Part shown: positions 44,660 through 56,880 of the stretch, piece after piece | Layout: each line of letters opens with the position of its first letter | How positions within the stretch are numbered: position 1 is the stretch's first letter | DNA from: Isoetes taiwanensis | Lineage: Eukaryota > Streptophyta > Lycopodiopsida > Isoetales > Isoetaceae | Length of the DNA: 64,000 nucleotides | Direction of reading: 5' to 3' | Assembly: GCA_021234155.1 (NCBI GenBank) | Contig: JAJEKV010000025.1 | Span: 10,229,017 to 10,293,016 of the forward strand | Position numbers and translations under genes: made by a program | The notes under the pieces: model-generated | Told to the model about the DNA's origin: nothing | The model's database searches: none | Seen by the model: the letters and a program-made list of their open reading frames with translations, nothing else

Positions 44660-45880
44660 TGAGATGCTATATCCACCATAATGTGGCAATCCAATTCATG
44701 GAGCAGAATGCATTATATGGCACCACCCATACATCATCTATAGTTCTTCTCCTATACCGACATAACCCTTTGAGTCGAGATATGTCGTTGGAGTGATATC
44801 CTTTGGATATTTGTAGCAATAAAGTTGTTTCATCCCTACGAAAGCATCTATGAGTATGCTTATGAATCATAAATTTTGAACTTGCCCTCAAGGACCGGAT
44901 CTCAGAGGGTAATTCTACGGAGATGATCTCATCGATGCACTCACCGTGTATCTCGTGCTCCGGTTCGGAGGACGAGGTGGGAATGGGGCAATCCCGCTTT
45001 TTGAAATTCTATGACGCTTATTACATATGATATCCGCTGAAAAACTTATGAAGGAGCTCTTTTTAATCGGCCAGAATCTTCCATGGAAACAACGAACCAC
45101 AATCATAGGGACATCCGATGCATTCTCGGCCCAAATCTCTCAAGTGTCCTTTATTTCGTGCCAATCAAGATTTGTCGCCATAGTGATAAACAAAGTTGAT
45201 GCCCTTTGGCTCTAGATAGAGCTAATGCATCAGCAGACCGGAATGTAACACCATCGTTGGCTTCCTAAAAGGACGATGGCAAGACAATGTCGGGCCGTCG
45301 CCATTTTTTCGCCTCGAATAATCCTCGCCATATTGTATTCTTCTATTGCGAATGCCTGGCTGTTCTAAAGTAGTTCAATCGAAAGCATCCTCGACTCTTG
45401 AGTACATATCTACCAAGTATTCTCCACATAGACGCACCAAGTTGGATGAATCATCTTCATGTAGCAACCGTCCCTCGCACTCATTGCAATTGTGTAAGAC
45501 CATGTTCGCTCCCGAGTCCCCAACCAATTGTACCATGAATATGAGAGGATATTGCAATGGCTCATACATAGGATCAAGTATGTTCACAAAGGTTGGTTCA
45601 CCTTCGCTTTCAAGACCCAAAACCAGCCTACTCTAGGTGCAATGTCACCAGATTATTAACATCCACGATAAGGCGATATCATCACTAGCGCTTCTCCTTG
45701 TACAGCTTATATATGCTGGACAAGATGCGATGCTTCCCATCGCTCAAGGTTTCAATAAAGGGATTTACTTGATCAAGAACTAAACCCACGATACCGATCC
45801 ATTGAAATGGCACGCTTTGAGCTCGAGCTTGTGTGTACCTCTCCGACTCATCATATATATACCAATGTATTGATGGGTGG
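44660..45880 (-). pseudogene. Helitron Rep-side fragments
   Basis: EPTFVNILDPMYEPLQYPLI (about 45560-45620) is the segment before the Helitron_like_N domain. Downstream on the minus strand, text resembling the Rep region with YHYGDKS and EIKGHLRDLGRECIG-type words lies at about 45110-45180. RRRTIDDVWVVPYNAF (about 44715-44765) matches the conserved YRRR...WVVPYN box. The HUH histidines and catalytic tyrosines could not be identified in the degraded text. Confidence 0.65.
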
Positions 45881-46789
45881 TTTCCCCACTAGGGCTTAGT
45901 CGATGATATGTTCGACCTGCTATGGTTACCGATGAAGGAAAGTCTAAATCTACAAATTTACCACTTACTCCAAGTACACTAAAAAGGTAATAATCTATTC
46001 ACCTTTCTTGCTAGTTTTGCAAATTCCGTATGTTGTAGAGATCATATAGTGTCATAGAATAGGAGGCAATATGCAATAGCCATCTTCCTTCATTGCAACA
46101 AAAGCCATTTTTTTCAACATTTAACAATGGAATTTGACAATAAGTGCATCTCTTATTCCATGTACACATAGCATATGTACGATTTATTGTCAAGTTCATG
46201 ATGTGCACAAGCTCTCCAATGTGCGGAAGGACTTTCTCCTCCGATCATTGGACCTTCTTCATTAGGTGTGCGATCGTGTTCATGTTTGAGCAGCTTTGAG
46301 TCCAAAATCTCAAGAGTTTGTGATTGTAGACCACCTTGTTCGCAGATTTCTAAATTTGAAACCGAGCAAATAGCCTCTAATTGCTCTTTCTCCAACCCGA
46401 GTAGAATGCAATATTCTTGCACGCTCCCTTGCTTTTGCCTTAAATGTTGCTTAATATTTCACACACCAATGGGTTTTCAAGCGCTTGAGAGTTTCTAATA
46501 GGAGAGACAATAGATGGCTCACCATGGGTTGGCTCCATAATTAATTGGTTTAGCTTGATGCATATTTTCTTTTGGGGTTTTGAATACGACATTTATTCAT
46601 ACAACTGTGTTTCTCTTCTGGCTACATTTCCATCACTTTGCAACTAGGGACCTGCTATCTACAATGGAGTTCTCTATAAGTCTATCCTCGCTAGCTTTGT
46701 ATGCATGCTCTCTATTTATTTGTCGTGATCATGTCTCTATCCTCCGCAGATATAAGTTTATGTAGTTCTACTCTTTCTACGTCAGATTC

Positions 46790-47190
46790 CTCGTCCCTAT
46801 CCTCCTGATAGGTTCGTAGCAGTTCTCTTTCTATTTGATGACGATCTTCTCTCTATCCTCTTCCGATAAGTTGGCATAACGCTCTTCCTTCTTTTAGATT
46901 GTATTCTTTGCATACTCTCTTTAGCCAAATCTAAGTTACACTCTTCGATCAAACTATTCAAAGTCGTACTATTATCTTGTTTACCCAACAAATTGTACCT
47001 ATGTGTTCTCAGATTTTTTTTCTTCTATTATTCTAGCTCGACGTTGTCTTGCACGCTCTCTAGTTCTTTCTCGTGATCCTCTCCCTATCATCCTCAACAA
47101 TTTGTATAGCCGCCGCTTCTCCTCTCGTGCTCTCTCTCTATATCTCTCAACTAGATCTCTTTGTAGCTTAATCTATCACTATCATTCATG
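46790..47190 (-). pseudogene. Basic N-terminal region of the Helitron protein
   Basis: On the plus strand this is a run of CTCTCTATC-like pyrimidine words. On the minus strand it encodes repeated Arg/Glu/Ser text such as RKRIERRSSSNRKR and DDRERITREN. Plant Helitron proteins often start with such Arg-rich repeats, which supports the reading direction. The N-terminal Met was not fixed. Confidence 0.5.
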
Positions 47191-48490
47191 ATTGTTTACT
47201 TTAGGTAATTCCTATTTGACAGATGGAATATTGAAGTACCAACTCTTTAAGTTAAATAAAAAAACAATATGGGATAGTAACTCACTTGATACCGCTTTGA
47301 TTGTGTCGTCTTTCCAACACAAAGATATTTTCTGAAGACAAAAAACACAAAAGATTGATGAGAACACGCGTGTATTATAGTGTTAGCTACAATTGAGCAT
47401 AATATGAATGGAATTCAAAATTCTAAACTTTTATAACATCTCTTATTATGCATCCCTTTCCCCTTACTATTTTCGTTTACATCCACCTTAGACCTCTCTA
47501 CATCTCCATTTGTATTGTGAGCATATAAGAACAACGGAAGGAGGAAGCGAGGGTTGCACTATTCAAGTATTAAAAGTAAGTCTTCTATTAAAAATTCTAA
47601 AAATTAATCTAGATTTTGCATGAATAGAGAAATGCAAACTTAGGCATTCAAGCAAAGACCATGGACTTTTAAGGATTGAATTTTGATTTTGATTGTCTTT
47701 ATTGTATTTTTCATTTTTTTTTTTTTTTTTTTATTTTATTTTGGCAATATCGTATCTTAAATCTACTCTTGACTGACTAAATGATTGCGTGGTGCAACAT
47801 TATATTCCAAAAGTGCTATTTTAAACCATATTCACTAAATTTCACTATCATTATTTTCGAACGAGACAACGTCCTCGAATTAAGTCAAATGGCCAAGTAA
47901 ATTCTAGAAATAAAAGATTTGAAGCACAAGTTGCGAGAGATCAGACAATTAGGGATATTATTTTAACATGTGCTAATAGGTTCAGGTTCAGTTCGTTGCC
48001 AATTCCTGCCAAATCTATCTTCTATTTTCTCTTCCGATTATGACAATAGTTTATTGTGTTTGCGAGTATTATGCTTCCATGTGGAATATTGGAGCCGAAA
48101 TGCTGTGTTTGAATTCAAGCCACATTGACCAAAATCATAAGTTTATAGAGTACTAGTTGGCATATGGTTTTGAATGCATGTGTTTGCTTAATTTATTGGA
48201 GCCAGATAATAAATTTTGAGCAAGTCCTGGATGAAGAGGGATGTTGATATGAGACGTTTTACTTATCTTATATGGTGGCTATGCACACGTTCTAGTGGAG
48301 AAAATGGGAATACCATCTAAGGAAGCACAAGGAAAACTTAACACGGGGCGGCATGGGAAGAATGATTTTATTGACCATCCCATAGGCCTAGTAACATTTA
48401 AGTAGTAATTTTTCTTGGCTTTTCTTATGCATGTACGAGGACTCGAAGAGGTTAATTTTGGTACATTGGCTTTCAAAGAATCTGACAATA
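47191..48490. other. AT-rich stretch without a supported gene
   Basis: Only short frames are present. A T-tract of about 20 bases lies near 47717-47737. The 5' end of the Helitron may lie here or further right. The text around 48250-48470 is non-coding flank of the Ca2+-ATPase exon fragment. Confidence 0.35.
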
Positions 48491-48501
48491 ATGAGTTTCT
48501 C

Positions 48502-48625
48502 AGGCTGCTGCGAATGGTGGAGCGGAAGACAGGAGAGGGTTGCACTTTTGGAGTTCGATCGCTCACGGAAATCCATGGGCGTTATTGTTCGCGATAATGC
48601 TGGTAAAAATCGGCTGCTTGTGAAG
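48502..48625 (+). pseudogene. Single exon of an ER-type Ca2+-ATPase (ECA), captured fragment
   Basis: The frame reads CCEWWSGRQERVALLEFDRS followed by RKSMGVIVRD and NRLLVK, then a GT donor (GTAAAT) at 48626. This is the nucleotide-binding-domain exon of plant ER-type P-type Ca2+-ATPases, which normally read LEFDRxRKSMGVI and NxLLVKG. An acceptor-like CAG precedes it at 48501-48503. The neighbouring exons are absent, so it is an isolated gene fragment with its splice sites. Confidence 0.8.
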
Positions 48626-48629
48626 GTAA

Positions 48630-49320
48630 ATTACTAGTCTTGGCTCTCATATGGATATTAATTAATGGCTTTGATGACTCATAATTGTGGCAAGGGAAAA
48701 GGAAACCACGGACGAAATTTTGCACATCCATTTTTTCATAGCTTCCCGCTGTGTCTTCTAGCTATGGCGTGGCTCCAGGAACTTTGCCAAAAATTATTTC
48801 TGTATATTGGAAGTGCAGATGCAGTTTTCTCTGGAGCAGCTTATAGTGCTTTGGGGAAAATCGGTTCTGGCATATCTTCCTTTTTAAATAGAAGTTTGCT
48901 CTCATTTATCCGCATTCTTTTGCCAGGGCGAGTTTCGGTCTGTACCTTGCTTCTAAGCTTCCCAAATCTGCCGGATTTCTTATTCAACACTGGTTCCGTG
49001 TTTGCTAAGGTTTGATTGTGCCGCCATAGCCAAGCTCATGCAATCTGATTTGCCAGCAAACATGTCGGTGGGCTAATTGAGCTCTATGGGACAAAATTTT
49101 CTGTGTTGGAATTAGGATCTAAAGGGTTTCCACCTCAGGGTTTTCGCATTTTCTGGTCCAACACGTTTTCTTTCAGCATTCATCATCCGGCTGCAATAGT
49201 AGCAGACCAGAAGGCTCCTTTTGGCGCCAACATCGCCCTTTGGATCCAGCATTACTATTTTGAGAGGCGCAAAGGCATGGTTTTTTCATTCTGACTTTAT
49301 TTCCTAAGCGATTTTGATTA
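48630..49320 (+). other. Unidentified stretch between gene fragments
   Basis: Open frames at 48665-49015 and 49103-49294 give plausible but unrecognised protein text (for example IGSADAVFSGAAYSALGKIG and ANIALWIQHYYFERRKG). They may be further captured host sequence. I cannot name a family. Confidence 0.3.
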
Positions 49321-49328
49321 TACAGTGC

Positions 49329-49435
49329 ATGGAGTCGTCGTCCTTCAAGGACCTGGGCATCTGCGATGAGCTTGTGGAAGCTTGCGTTGCTCTAGGTTGG
49401 GCCAATCCCACTCTTGTCCAAGCTCAGGCCATACG
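49329..49435 (+). pseudogene. DEAD-box RNA helicase N-terminal fragment (RH10/RRP3-like)
   Basis: From the ATG at 49329 the text reads FKDLGICDELVEACVALGW, then ANPTLVQAQAI. It is the first exon type of a DEAD-box helicase, with the aromatic residue and Q-motif (LGW.NPT..Q) that bind ATP. It closely resembles plant RH10 (DDX47/Rrp3 orthologue, rRNA processing). Similarity stops at about 49435 and GRAS-type sequence follows in the same frame, so this is a fused fragment. Confidence 0.75.
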
Positions 49436-49921
49436 GAGATCATTCGGAGATAGCAGAGGATCGAGAAGAATTAGCTTAGAAACAGGGGATTTAGGGCTAG
49501 AAACAGGGGATCTGACCTCTGAATCAAAGGAACAGGGGCTAGAAACAGGATTAGAGCTTATAAATCCGCTACTTGCATGCATGGAAGCAATATCTACAAA
49601 GAGTTTAAGTCTGGTAAAATCCCCTTTGCAAAGAGTTGCAGCGTAATTTACAGAGGCTCTTGCCTGCAGAGCTGCAAGAACATGGCCGCAGATTTATCAG
49701 CAGCATTTCATATCCTAAATCATGTAACTCCCTACATCAAATTCTGCCATTTTACTGCAAATCAAGCTATTCTTCAAGCTTTCCAGGGTCAGAAACGAAT
49801 TCATGTTATAGATTTTGGGATCAAACAGGGTCTCCAATGGCCTGCTTTGTTTCAGAGCTTAGCTTCCAGGCCGGAAGGGCCGCCGGATCATATCAGAATC
49901 TTAGGGTATAGACTGGACTGA
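49436..49921 (+). pseudogene. DELLA/GRAS protein fragment fused to the helicase fragment
   Basis: The first part (in frame with the helicase) ends [19 protein letters not shown], the start of a GRAS leucine-heptad region. After a frameshift the text continues [20 protein letters not shown], then [20 protein letters not shown] and [13 protein letters not shown]. This contains the VHIID-type motif (HVIDF) and the [10 protein letters not shown] segment seen in DELLA growth repressors. The rest of the GRAS domain is absent. GLETGD-type repeats occur near 49480-49550. Confidence 0.8.
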
Positions 49922-50690
49922 TGCAAGAAAACCTGGACTGATGCAGAGCAAATCCGAGCACATCCGAGCAAAGTATTAGAATTTTTCAGAGTTATAGGTG
50001 CACAAGATCTACGAGTTATATACAGTCGGCCAAGGCCAAATAACCAGACACGCAGACTATCCACCGCCATAGTTTGTGGACAGGGATTAGACACCACCAT
50101 AGCTGAGCTTGTGGACACGATAACGATAGCTTAGCTTGTGGACACAATAACGACAACCTAGACGGAGTTCAACGACGGATTGGATTTAGCAAAAAAAAAA
50201 CGTGGCAACAAAAGCAACAAATCGATTGCGGCGCAGAAAAAATAACCAGGACAAAAACAGAAAATAGAAATTTGAAACTGACTTATATATGTTCAGATAG
50301 TTCTTTTAGACTACAAAAGTACATGCAGACTTGTCCTAATTTCGTTTTTCCTTCTATTTACCAACGAAAATGCTATTTTGATATTGCTAAATATATGCGC
50401 CAAGTCCTTCGTATTGAACTTGTTAAGTGCATGCATTATCCATCTCAGACAATTATTTCCAACTCATGGGCGTGTTTAACGAATGGTAAGGTTTCGTATC
50501 TACGGGATAGAAATTTGGTATGTTGGGTGACACTAATCTCACGATTGGGTATCTAGCCAATTTTTGCTCTTTGGTCCTTGCATTCTCTACAAGTAAATCC
50601 ACTCTCTTATGAGCATTTTGCACTAAGAGTTTTACTTCTTGGGTAAGAGCATCCATTTGGGCATATAGTAACTTCAGTTGGATGCCTAGT
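49922..50690. other. Unassigned stretch
   Basis: Short frames on both strands have no recognised domain. The minus strand near 50470-50700 gives coiled-coil-like text (QLKLLYAQMDALTQEVKLLV) that may be a fragment of a coding sequence. A-rich runs occur near 50190-50240. Confidence 0.3.
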
Positions 50691-51010
50691 TGTGACGTTG
50701 TGGTATAATATATGTTGTGAATATGTGTATTATACTGCCATGTCACGGTACATGTCGCCAAGATGACATGTACAAGGGTAGATCACGATCATACTATAGG
50801 TATGATGGCGCGTAGAAGCGATCGTTACTGGTCCAAAGGGCTTAGGCCCATTATAAAACCAAGAATGTCATCACCTTAATCAATATTGATCTCAATTTCA
50901 GAACATGAGACACATGCGTAGTACTCTAATTGATAAAATTAGTTAGTTGCGGAGTTGCCCCATTAGGAGTAATATTGACGCATAAGCAAATTGAATCTAT
51001 GTGGATTTCT
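50691..51010 (+). repeat. Possible LTR fragment (Gypsy-type start)
   Basis: The sequence TGTGACGTTG at 50691 resembles the first bases of the two Gypsy LTRs (16003 and 59768). It is followed by similar TATAAT-rich and ACGTC/ATGACA-rich text. No primer site or polypurine tract adjoins it, so it is at best a solo or truncated LTR. Confidence 0.3.
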
Positions 51011-53520
51011 ACACATCCCTTATGCTATAGAAGATAAGAATTCATCATTATCATTGCGAAAGGGAGTCTCCCAGATTGTGAAAAGGCCTCCAAGCATAGA
51101 GTGACCCAGTTTCACTAAAATTTGACCAATTCACTTCCAAATTTAATAAAATTTTACATAAGTTTTATTAATTCATGATATTTATACATAAATAGATCCA
51201 AAATCCTACACAAAAGACTCCTAAATTTTATCTTTTCTGATCCTCCGTGCCAAGTTCAGGTGCGCGTGCATGAGAGTAGACCATTATCATCATATGGTTG
51301 TGCAAATATCAAATTGCCTCTTTCTGCCACTATAATATTTGAATATTCTAACACTAAAACTAGGGGTGGATTCATTGTTGTTGTTTTTGATATGCAAGGA
51401 CTTGTCATTTTAATTGAAGATGCAATAGCCATAAGTGTTTCTGGTGCATTTGGGAAAGCATTTTCTGCCCCTTCCTTTGCAAAGAATGCAAAGTTATCCA
51501 CCTCTGCTCAAATTGATTATGTATCGAGGTTAATCTTAATGCTTCACTTACTACTGGAGAATGAAGATCCTGAAATTGCTAGATTTCACTGCTCTTGTGG
51601 AAAGTAACCTCAAACACGCAACTCAAGATATGAGTAAGTTTTTGCAAGGACATTTGGAGCATGAACCTATGAAAGTTGCAAAAAATGCAGAAATTTTTTG
51701 TCTTTGTAAAAACCCATTTGCAAGTCAAGAAACAATGTCAGAATTTAAAAAAGACCAAATCTTACAATAATCCAGCAGGGTAGAATCTTATCCCCTCTAC
51801 TAGAGCTGCCGTCATTGCGGACACAACGCAAGATTTTGCTACTTCAATGTAACAGAGCTGCAACTTGTCCTTCCTAGAAAACTCAAAGATGCAGGGGATG
51901 CTAGAATTTTGCTACAAATTTTAACCAAAAGAACCTCTACAAGAATGAAAAATGACATAGAGTGGGCTGTTAAAATAGAATGTAAGGCTTGAACCTGAAC
52001 TTCGATGTTGTGCATTCATCAAATGCAAAATATGGCATGGTTGTTGTACGCATGCCATTTGCAGTTGACATAGCCAAGATAATCCATAGGATCAAACTTG
52101 AAGTCTCTTTCAAAACCAAATCTTATAGACTGTGTAATCCCTGCTTTTATGACCTTGCATTGCTATTTTGAAGATTTAGAGATGATCAGACACTTATCGA
52201 CTACACAACCATCATTAATTAGCAAGTCCATAATCATTAACAATTATACAGATCATGCCAATGCGAGTTGCATATCCAAGCACTAAACAATCATGAAAAT
52301 AAATTTGAGTTTTGAAGCCGTGGTAGTACATTATCGCCTTCAACATTTTTGGCAATGTAGATAGCCCATTTTTGGCAGTGCAAGATCTCCATAAGTTGGG
52401 TTTGCCATCGACACTTGTACATTCCACCAATGCAAATCCACTTTCTCTTTCCCCATAGCCTTCTTTAAGGCACAATTTTTCTAGGCTTTTCACATCTAGC
52501 TCCACAAAACCAATAAAGTGTCTCCAACAGTTCCACGCTTGCCAATAAAGGGCTTCTTATTTTTGACCATGCTAGCATAGGCTCCTTATATGAACTCTGT
52601 CTATGGTGAAATGCAACCATATTCCAACAACCGCAAGCTTTTTATTTGTATAAAATGAATATAGAAATAAAAGACAAAGCCCAACCCTAAACCTATTCAT
52701 CAAACTATGATCCATTGGATAACCTTGGATAACACGTAAGATCATGAAAAATTGCTAAGCTCCCCGCCTCAAGCTGTGGAGCTATGGCTTCTATGCTTCA
52801 AAGCAAGAGGGGGGCCAGAAGATCCATTTGTTGATATCCAAGATACTTCTACAAGTAGAGCGCCTTATAACGGGATTCAATCTTGGATTCATGATGTTGC
52901 TCTTGGATTCATGTCAGAATCTGGTTATGGCATTGGACGATTGAATGGCACTGTAATGTCGTATCATGACAATGAATGCAACCAAATCACCTCACATAAC
53001 ACCGAGAGAACTTTCACCTCGGCTGTTGGATGCACATCAATTCCTAATCTTCTTCGTCAAAGTGGCACATTCTAATAATATTCGATCAACCCACCTCTCC
53101 TAGGGTTTGCCTTTTGAAAACCCAAAAACTAGCGGTAGGGCAGGCTTGGGGGCGAGAGATGGGATGCACAAAAAGTACGGTGAAAGGAAGTAAAAGGACG
53201 AACTAACATGCATAGTTGAGAATGGTACATGTATTATTTGAAGCGGGGATAGTTTTTTGGCATAAAAGAAAAGGAAAAAACAGGGAAGTTATTGCTCAAT
53301 GCTATCATTGACCTCTAGGTGATCATAGCACATCTGCATTGGCACGTTCATCAAACAATGTGCCAAGGGATGCAAAGGAAAGAAAGGTAAGATGATGCAT
53401 ACCAATATCCGAGAGCACAAGCGCCCAAAATAAAGGCAAAGAAATTGTATATGAACTTGATATGAACATAAAATGAGCCCTGGAGACCAAACTAGCATCC
53501 CTTGTGGCAGAGAAGACTAA
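51011..53520. other. Unassigned stretch, possible decayed coding remnants
   Basis: Open frames at 51260-51607 (+), 52752-53075 (+) and 52215-52505 (-) give text without low-complexity bias (for example SAQIDYVSRLILMLHLLLEN and WIHDVALGFMSESGYGIGRL). I recognise no family and see no consistent exon structure. They could be old gene or transposon fragments. Confidence 0.3.
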
Positions 53521-53529
53521 AGAGCAGAC

Positions 53530-55850
53530 CACGTTACATCATGAACATGTTTCGGCAGAACAAGCGGATCAAGAATACAGAGCCAGAAATTTGAAAGTCG
53601 CAGGCATTCCTGAGTCTGGTCACAGATGTTCTGAATAAATTCTTTGCTGAAACTATGCATTTACACGAACCAAACTTTCATCTCAAGAAGGAGATTAGGC
53701 GTTGTGTTTCTGATGCGCCAATCTTGGTGAGGTTCCAGACTAAGGAAGCTCGGGATTGGGTGCTTCACAACAACATTGCCCTTAAAGGAGAAAAGATTTG
53801 GCTAGATATAGATCTAACACCAGATCAGCTAGAGGCCGGGAAAAGGTAATGGGTGAAAGTAAAAGAGGCAAGAGCCTCGGGGTTTGTGGCATACCTGGAC
53901 CAAGGGGAAAAGGCAGTAGTGACCAACAGAAAGCACAGACAGGGACACAGGGCCTTGAGAGTGTGTCTGTGGAACACTCACGGATTAAATCAAAGTAAGA
54001 TAGATGCTATATATGACATTTGGAGCCAACAAGATCTTCTCCTATTTACGGAAACCTGGACACACCAATCTCGCACTGTGCCTGATATAAAAGACTTTAT
54101 AGTGTTGGGATAAGTAAGCAATGCAAAAAACCCAGGTGCCGGGCGAGGCCACGGTGGCATAGCAACTACATCAGAGCTGTCTTAGCACAGGACTTTCAGG
54201 TAATAAAATACGATGAGAATAACCAGTATGTCTGGTTTAAAATTGGGTCTGATAGGCACACCATCCATATGGCAGTGTGCTATTTTGCTCCTGCCTATGC
54301 GAACATCTATTATAGACATGGCCTTAAAATGGAAGACCCTTTTGGGAGCCTCAGTTTAGATGTGTTGAAGTACTGTGCAGAAGGGGATGTGTTCATTTTT
54401 GGTGGCTTTAATGCCCGCACAGGTAATTGCCAAGCTAGACATTTTGATGATGTCTCAGATGTTTACTTAGATGAAAAGCTTGATGTGGTATGGGAGAGAA
54501 CATCCAAGATCGATTTCAAACAAAGATGGGAGAGCTCCTCCTTGACCCTTGCACCGCATGCAAACTTAGCATAATAAATGGCATTCACCAGCTTCCCAAG
54601 ATTAGGTAGCTTTACCTTCCACGTCCACATGGGGCATAATACGCTTGATTATCTCCTTGCGAGAAATCTAAATCTTATTGAAGACCGCTATATAGGAAGC
54701 AAAAAACCGAATCGCATTATGTACCGGCAGTGCATGTAATAATTAAAACACGTTTCGACATGAGCCAACAATAGTCTAGCTTCTATCCGAAAATAAAAGT
54801 GAGATAATGATGCACATGAAACTTATGGAAAGCTCATAGAAGATATGCTTATGCAAGCTAAATGGACAGGAATTGTAGAAGAGGATGCAAAGGAATTTAC
54901 GCATTTGCTAATCCAAGTAGGGCAAGCTATGTTTGGCCTCACCAAGAGACATCCACAAGGAAGAACATGCAAATCTTGGTGGGATGTAGAGTGTACGAAG
55001 CAAGAGGTTACCAAGCAACACCACCAGAAACCAAAATGGTATAAGAATTTCATTAGAGGCAAAAAGCGCAGTACTTCAAGGAGAGGCAAGCAAAACCGGT
55101 AGAACAGCTCAAAAGAAGCCCACGATCATTTTGGAGCACCGAGAGATAACTCGCACCCCAAATTAACCTTGATGAGATAGCTTTGCTAAATTTAGTGAGG
55201 GACATTTATGAAGTTGATGGTGCGTAAGGAATGTTAGTGCAAACACATGGCATGCATCTATTTTCGAGAGTTAGAAGTTAAAGAAGTTTTGTCGGGGATG
55301 GCCAATAATAAAGCCCATGATATTGATGGTGTGTGCATTGAGCTCCTCAAATGGGAGGGATGTCACCCTATCCACTCTACAAAGCTTACTTAACGGATGT
55401 ATTACACAAAGGAATGCCAAGTAGCCGGAGATTAAATCGGGTGCATCCCATACATAAGGCCGGGATAAAAAGAATGTTGCTAACTACCTGGACGATTTTA
55501 ATTGGAAGCACGCTCGCTAAGATCCTAGGGAATCATTTGGAGAAGAGGTTGAGTACATGGGCGTAAGAAAGCGAGAACGCCACATTGCCAAAGCCTGGTT
55601 TTCAAAAAAATCACAACACAATTGACCATGCTCTTACAATTCGTGGTGCTCATAGAAAAGACTAAATCTCCAAACTTGTTTCAATTGTGCTATAGATGGT
55701 ACACATCGAATCCAAAGATGGGTGACTCTAGTAGATCCGGCCACCGACTCGAACACCTAATTGCTCATTATCAAGTATCAGATGACGTAACTTCAGCAGT
55801 ATGTGTTGCAACGACCAATAGGCCCTGGCATATTGGAAGATGGATTTAAC
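53530..55850 (+). mobile_element. Second LINE (element D), non-L1 lineage
   Basis: An ORF1-like RNA-binding segment comes first (LVRFQTKEARDWVLHNNIAL near 53723-53780). An APE-type endonuclease follows (LRVCLWNTHGLNQSKIDAIY near 53960-54020, LLFTETW near 54036-54056, and FGGFNARTG near 54400-54425). The reverse transcriptase N-terminal part is last (NNKAHDIDGVCIELLKW near 55305-55355, then ILIGSTLAKILGNHLEKRLS near 55497-55555, and QKNHNTIDHALTIR in broken frames near 55600-55645). The GDFNAR box reads GGFNAR, so the catalytic-site Asp is lost. The element is 3' truncated, with no YxDD box or tail, and Gypsy C begins near 55850. The RT style differs from LINE A. Confidence 0.8.
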
Positions 55851-55960
55851 CATCGCCAGCACCAACCTTAGGCCATGGTTCCCCTACGCTGACACGATCT
55901 AAATGTGCCTGCCATTCGTCATCTTCTGATGACTCTTCATATTTCATCGCCGCCTCGAAA

Positions 55961-56880
55961 GTGACCATGCTAAGTCCCGAAAGAAAGATTATCAAAAAAC
56001 GGTCGATTCGATTATTACTAGCATTTGAAAGAACCGAAAACTTGCTCAATTCTCAGGTACTTACCCATTTTGGCACGGATGCAGAATCTTGGTTGGATGA
56101 GATGAGCAAGTTTGGCAAGTCTTATGGCATGGCTGAGAAGGATATTAGCAAAGTGGCTACTACAAATCTTACTAAATCTGCCCGAATCTGGTGGAAGGGT
56201 TATCACGATCCCATGGGCTGAACAGAGGCCGTTGTAAATTCAAAATCTTTGCCAAGGCCTTTAAATCACACTATGTTTCTCGAACACATCGCTGCAAACA
56301 GATACAGACATTCTACCGATTGGAGTAGCACAGCATGTCGATACAAGCTTATACCGATGAGTTCATGCGCCTCAAGCTCTATGTTCCGGGGATCAACAAA
56401 TGGCGTGCAGTGGAAGATTATGTGGAGGGGCTGTCACCCACTTTAAGAAAGATGGTACGCACCATTGATCGCAAAACAGTGGCCGAGGTTGAGCAAAAGC
56501 TTTAAGTTTGGAAGAAGACACAACTAAGTATCCTTACCAGCGACCTTCAAATGGGAACTAAGGAAAGGCTTTTGTACCATATAAGGCCTGCTCTCCTAGT
56601 CGGGACATCCCCAGCAGCATCCTTATCAGAAATCAGAAAAGAAAGTGAGTTTTAATGTTCCGTATAAGTCGCCATCGCTTAATAGCACAATGCAAAGAAA
56701 TCCTCCGCCTATCCCAAGGGAAAGGAGCGCCTATGGCGCAGATAGGGCATGCTTCCGATGTTTCCCAACCGGGCCACCGAATGTAAGATTGCCCATGCAG
56801 CAGCTACGTGTAGCCCCGGGCAGAGGTGGATTGGGAAGAGTCGACACCTTCTATGAACTCCTAGCCCCGCGAGGAGGAGG
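55961..56880 (+). pseudogene. gag: Gag of Gypsy C
   Basis: The frame at 55961-56221 includes DEMSKFGKSYGMAEKDIS and ARIWWKGYHDP, counterparts of the same motifs in element A. Later frames contain a zinc-knuckle remnant (ACFRC..., with PGHRM and DCPC near 56750-56805 in another frame). Frameshifts and stops break the ORF. Confidence 0.75.

Larger units (their letters stand above)
41130..47190 (-). mobile_element. Decayed autonomous Helitron (Rep/helicase), minus strand
   Basis: Reading the minus strand from about 47190 down, pieces appear in Helitron order. First comes an Arg/Glu-rich N-terminal region (about 46790-47190), then YIYDESERY-like and DPMYEPLQYPLIF text (about 45560-45870). Rep-region fragments (about 45050-45200) and RRRTIDDVWVVPYN (about 44720-44770) follow. 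A Pif1-type helicase ends the series, with Walker A FIDGKAARGKT (about 43440-43475), NASIKSS (about 43020-43060) and a motif VI region near 42230-42330. All pieces are frameshifted. A 24-base palindrome at 41146-41169, 12 bases from a TTAG on the minus strand, is a candidate 3' terminal hairpin. The 5' TC end was not located and may lie beyond 47190. Confidence 0.75.
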
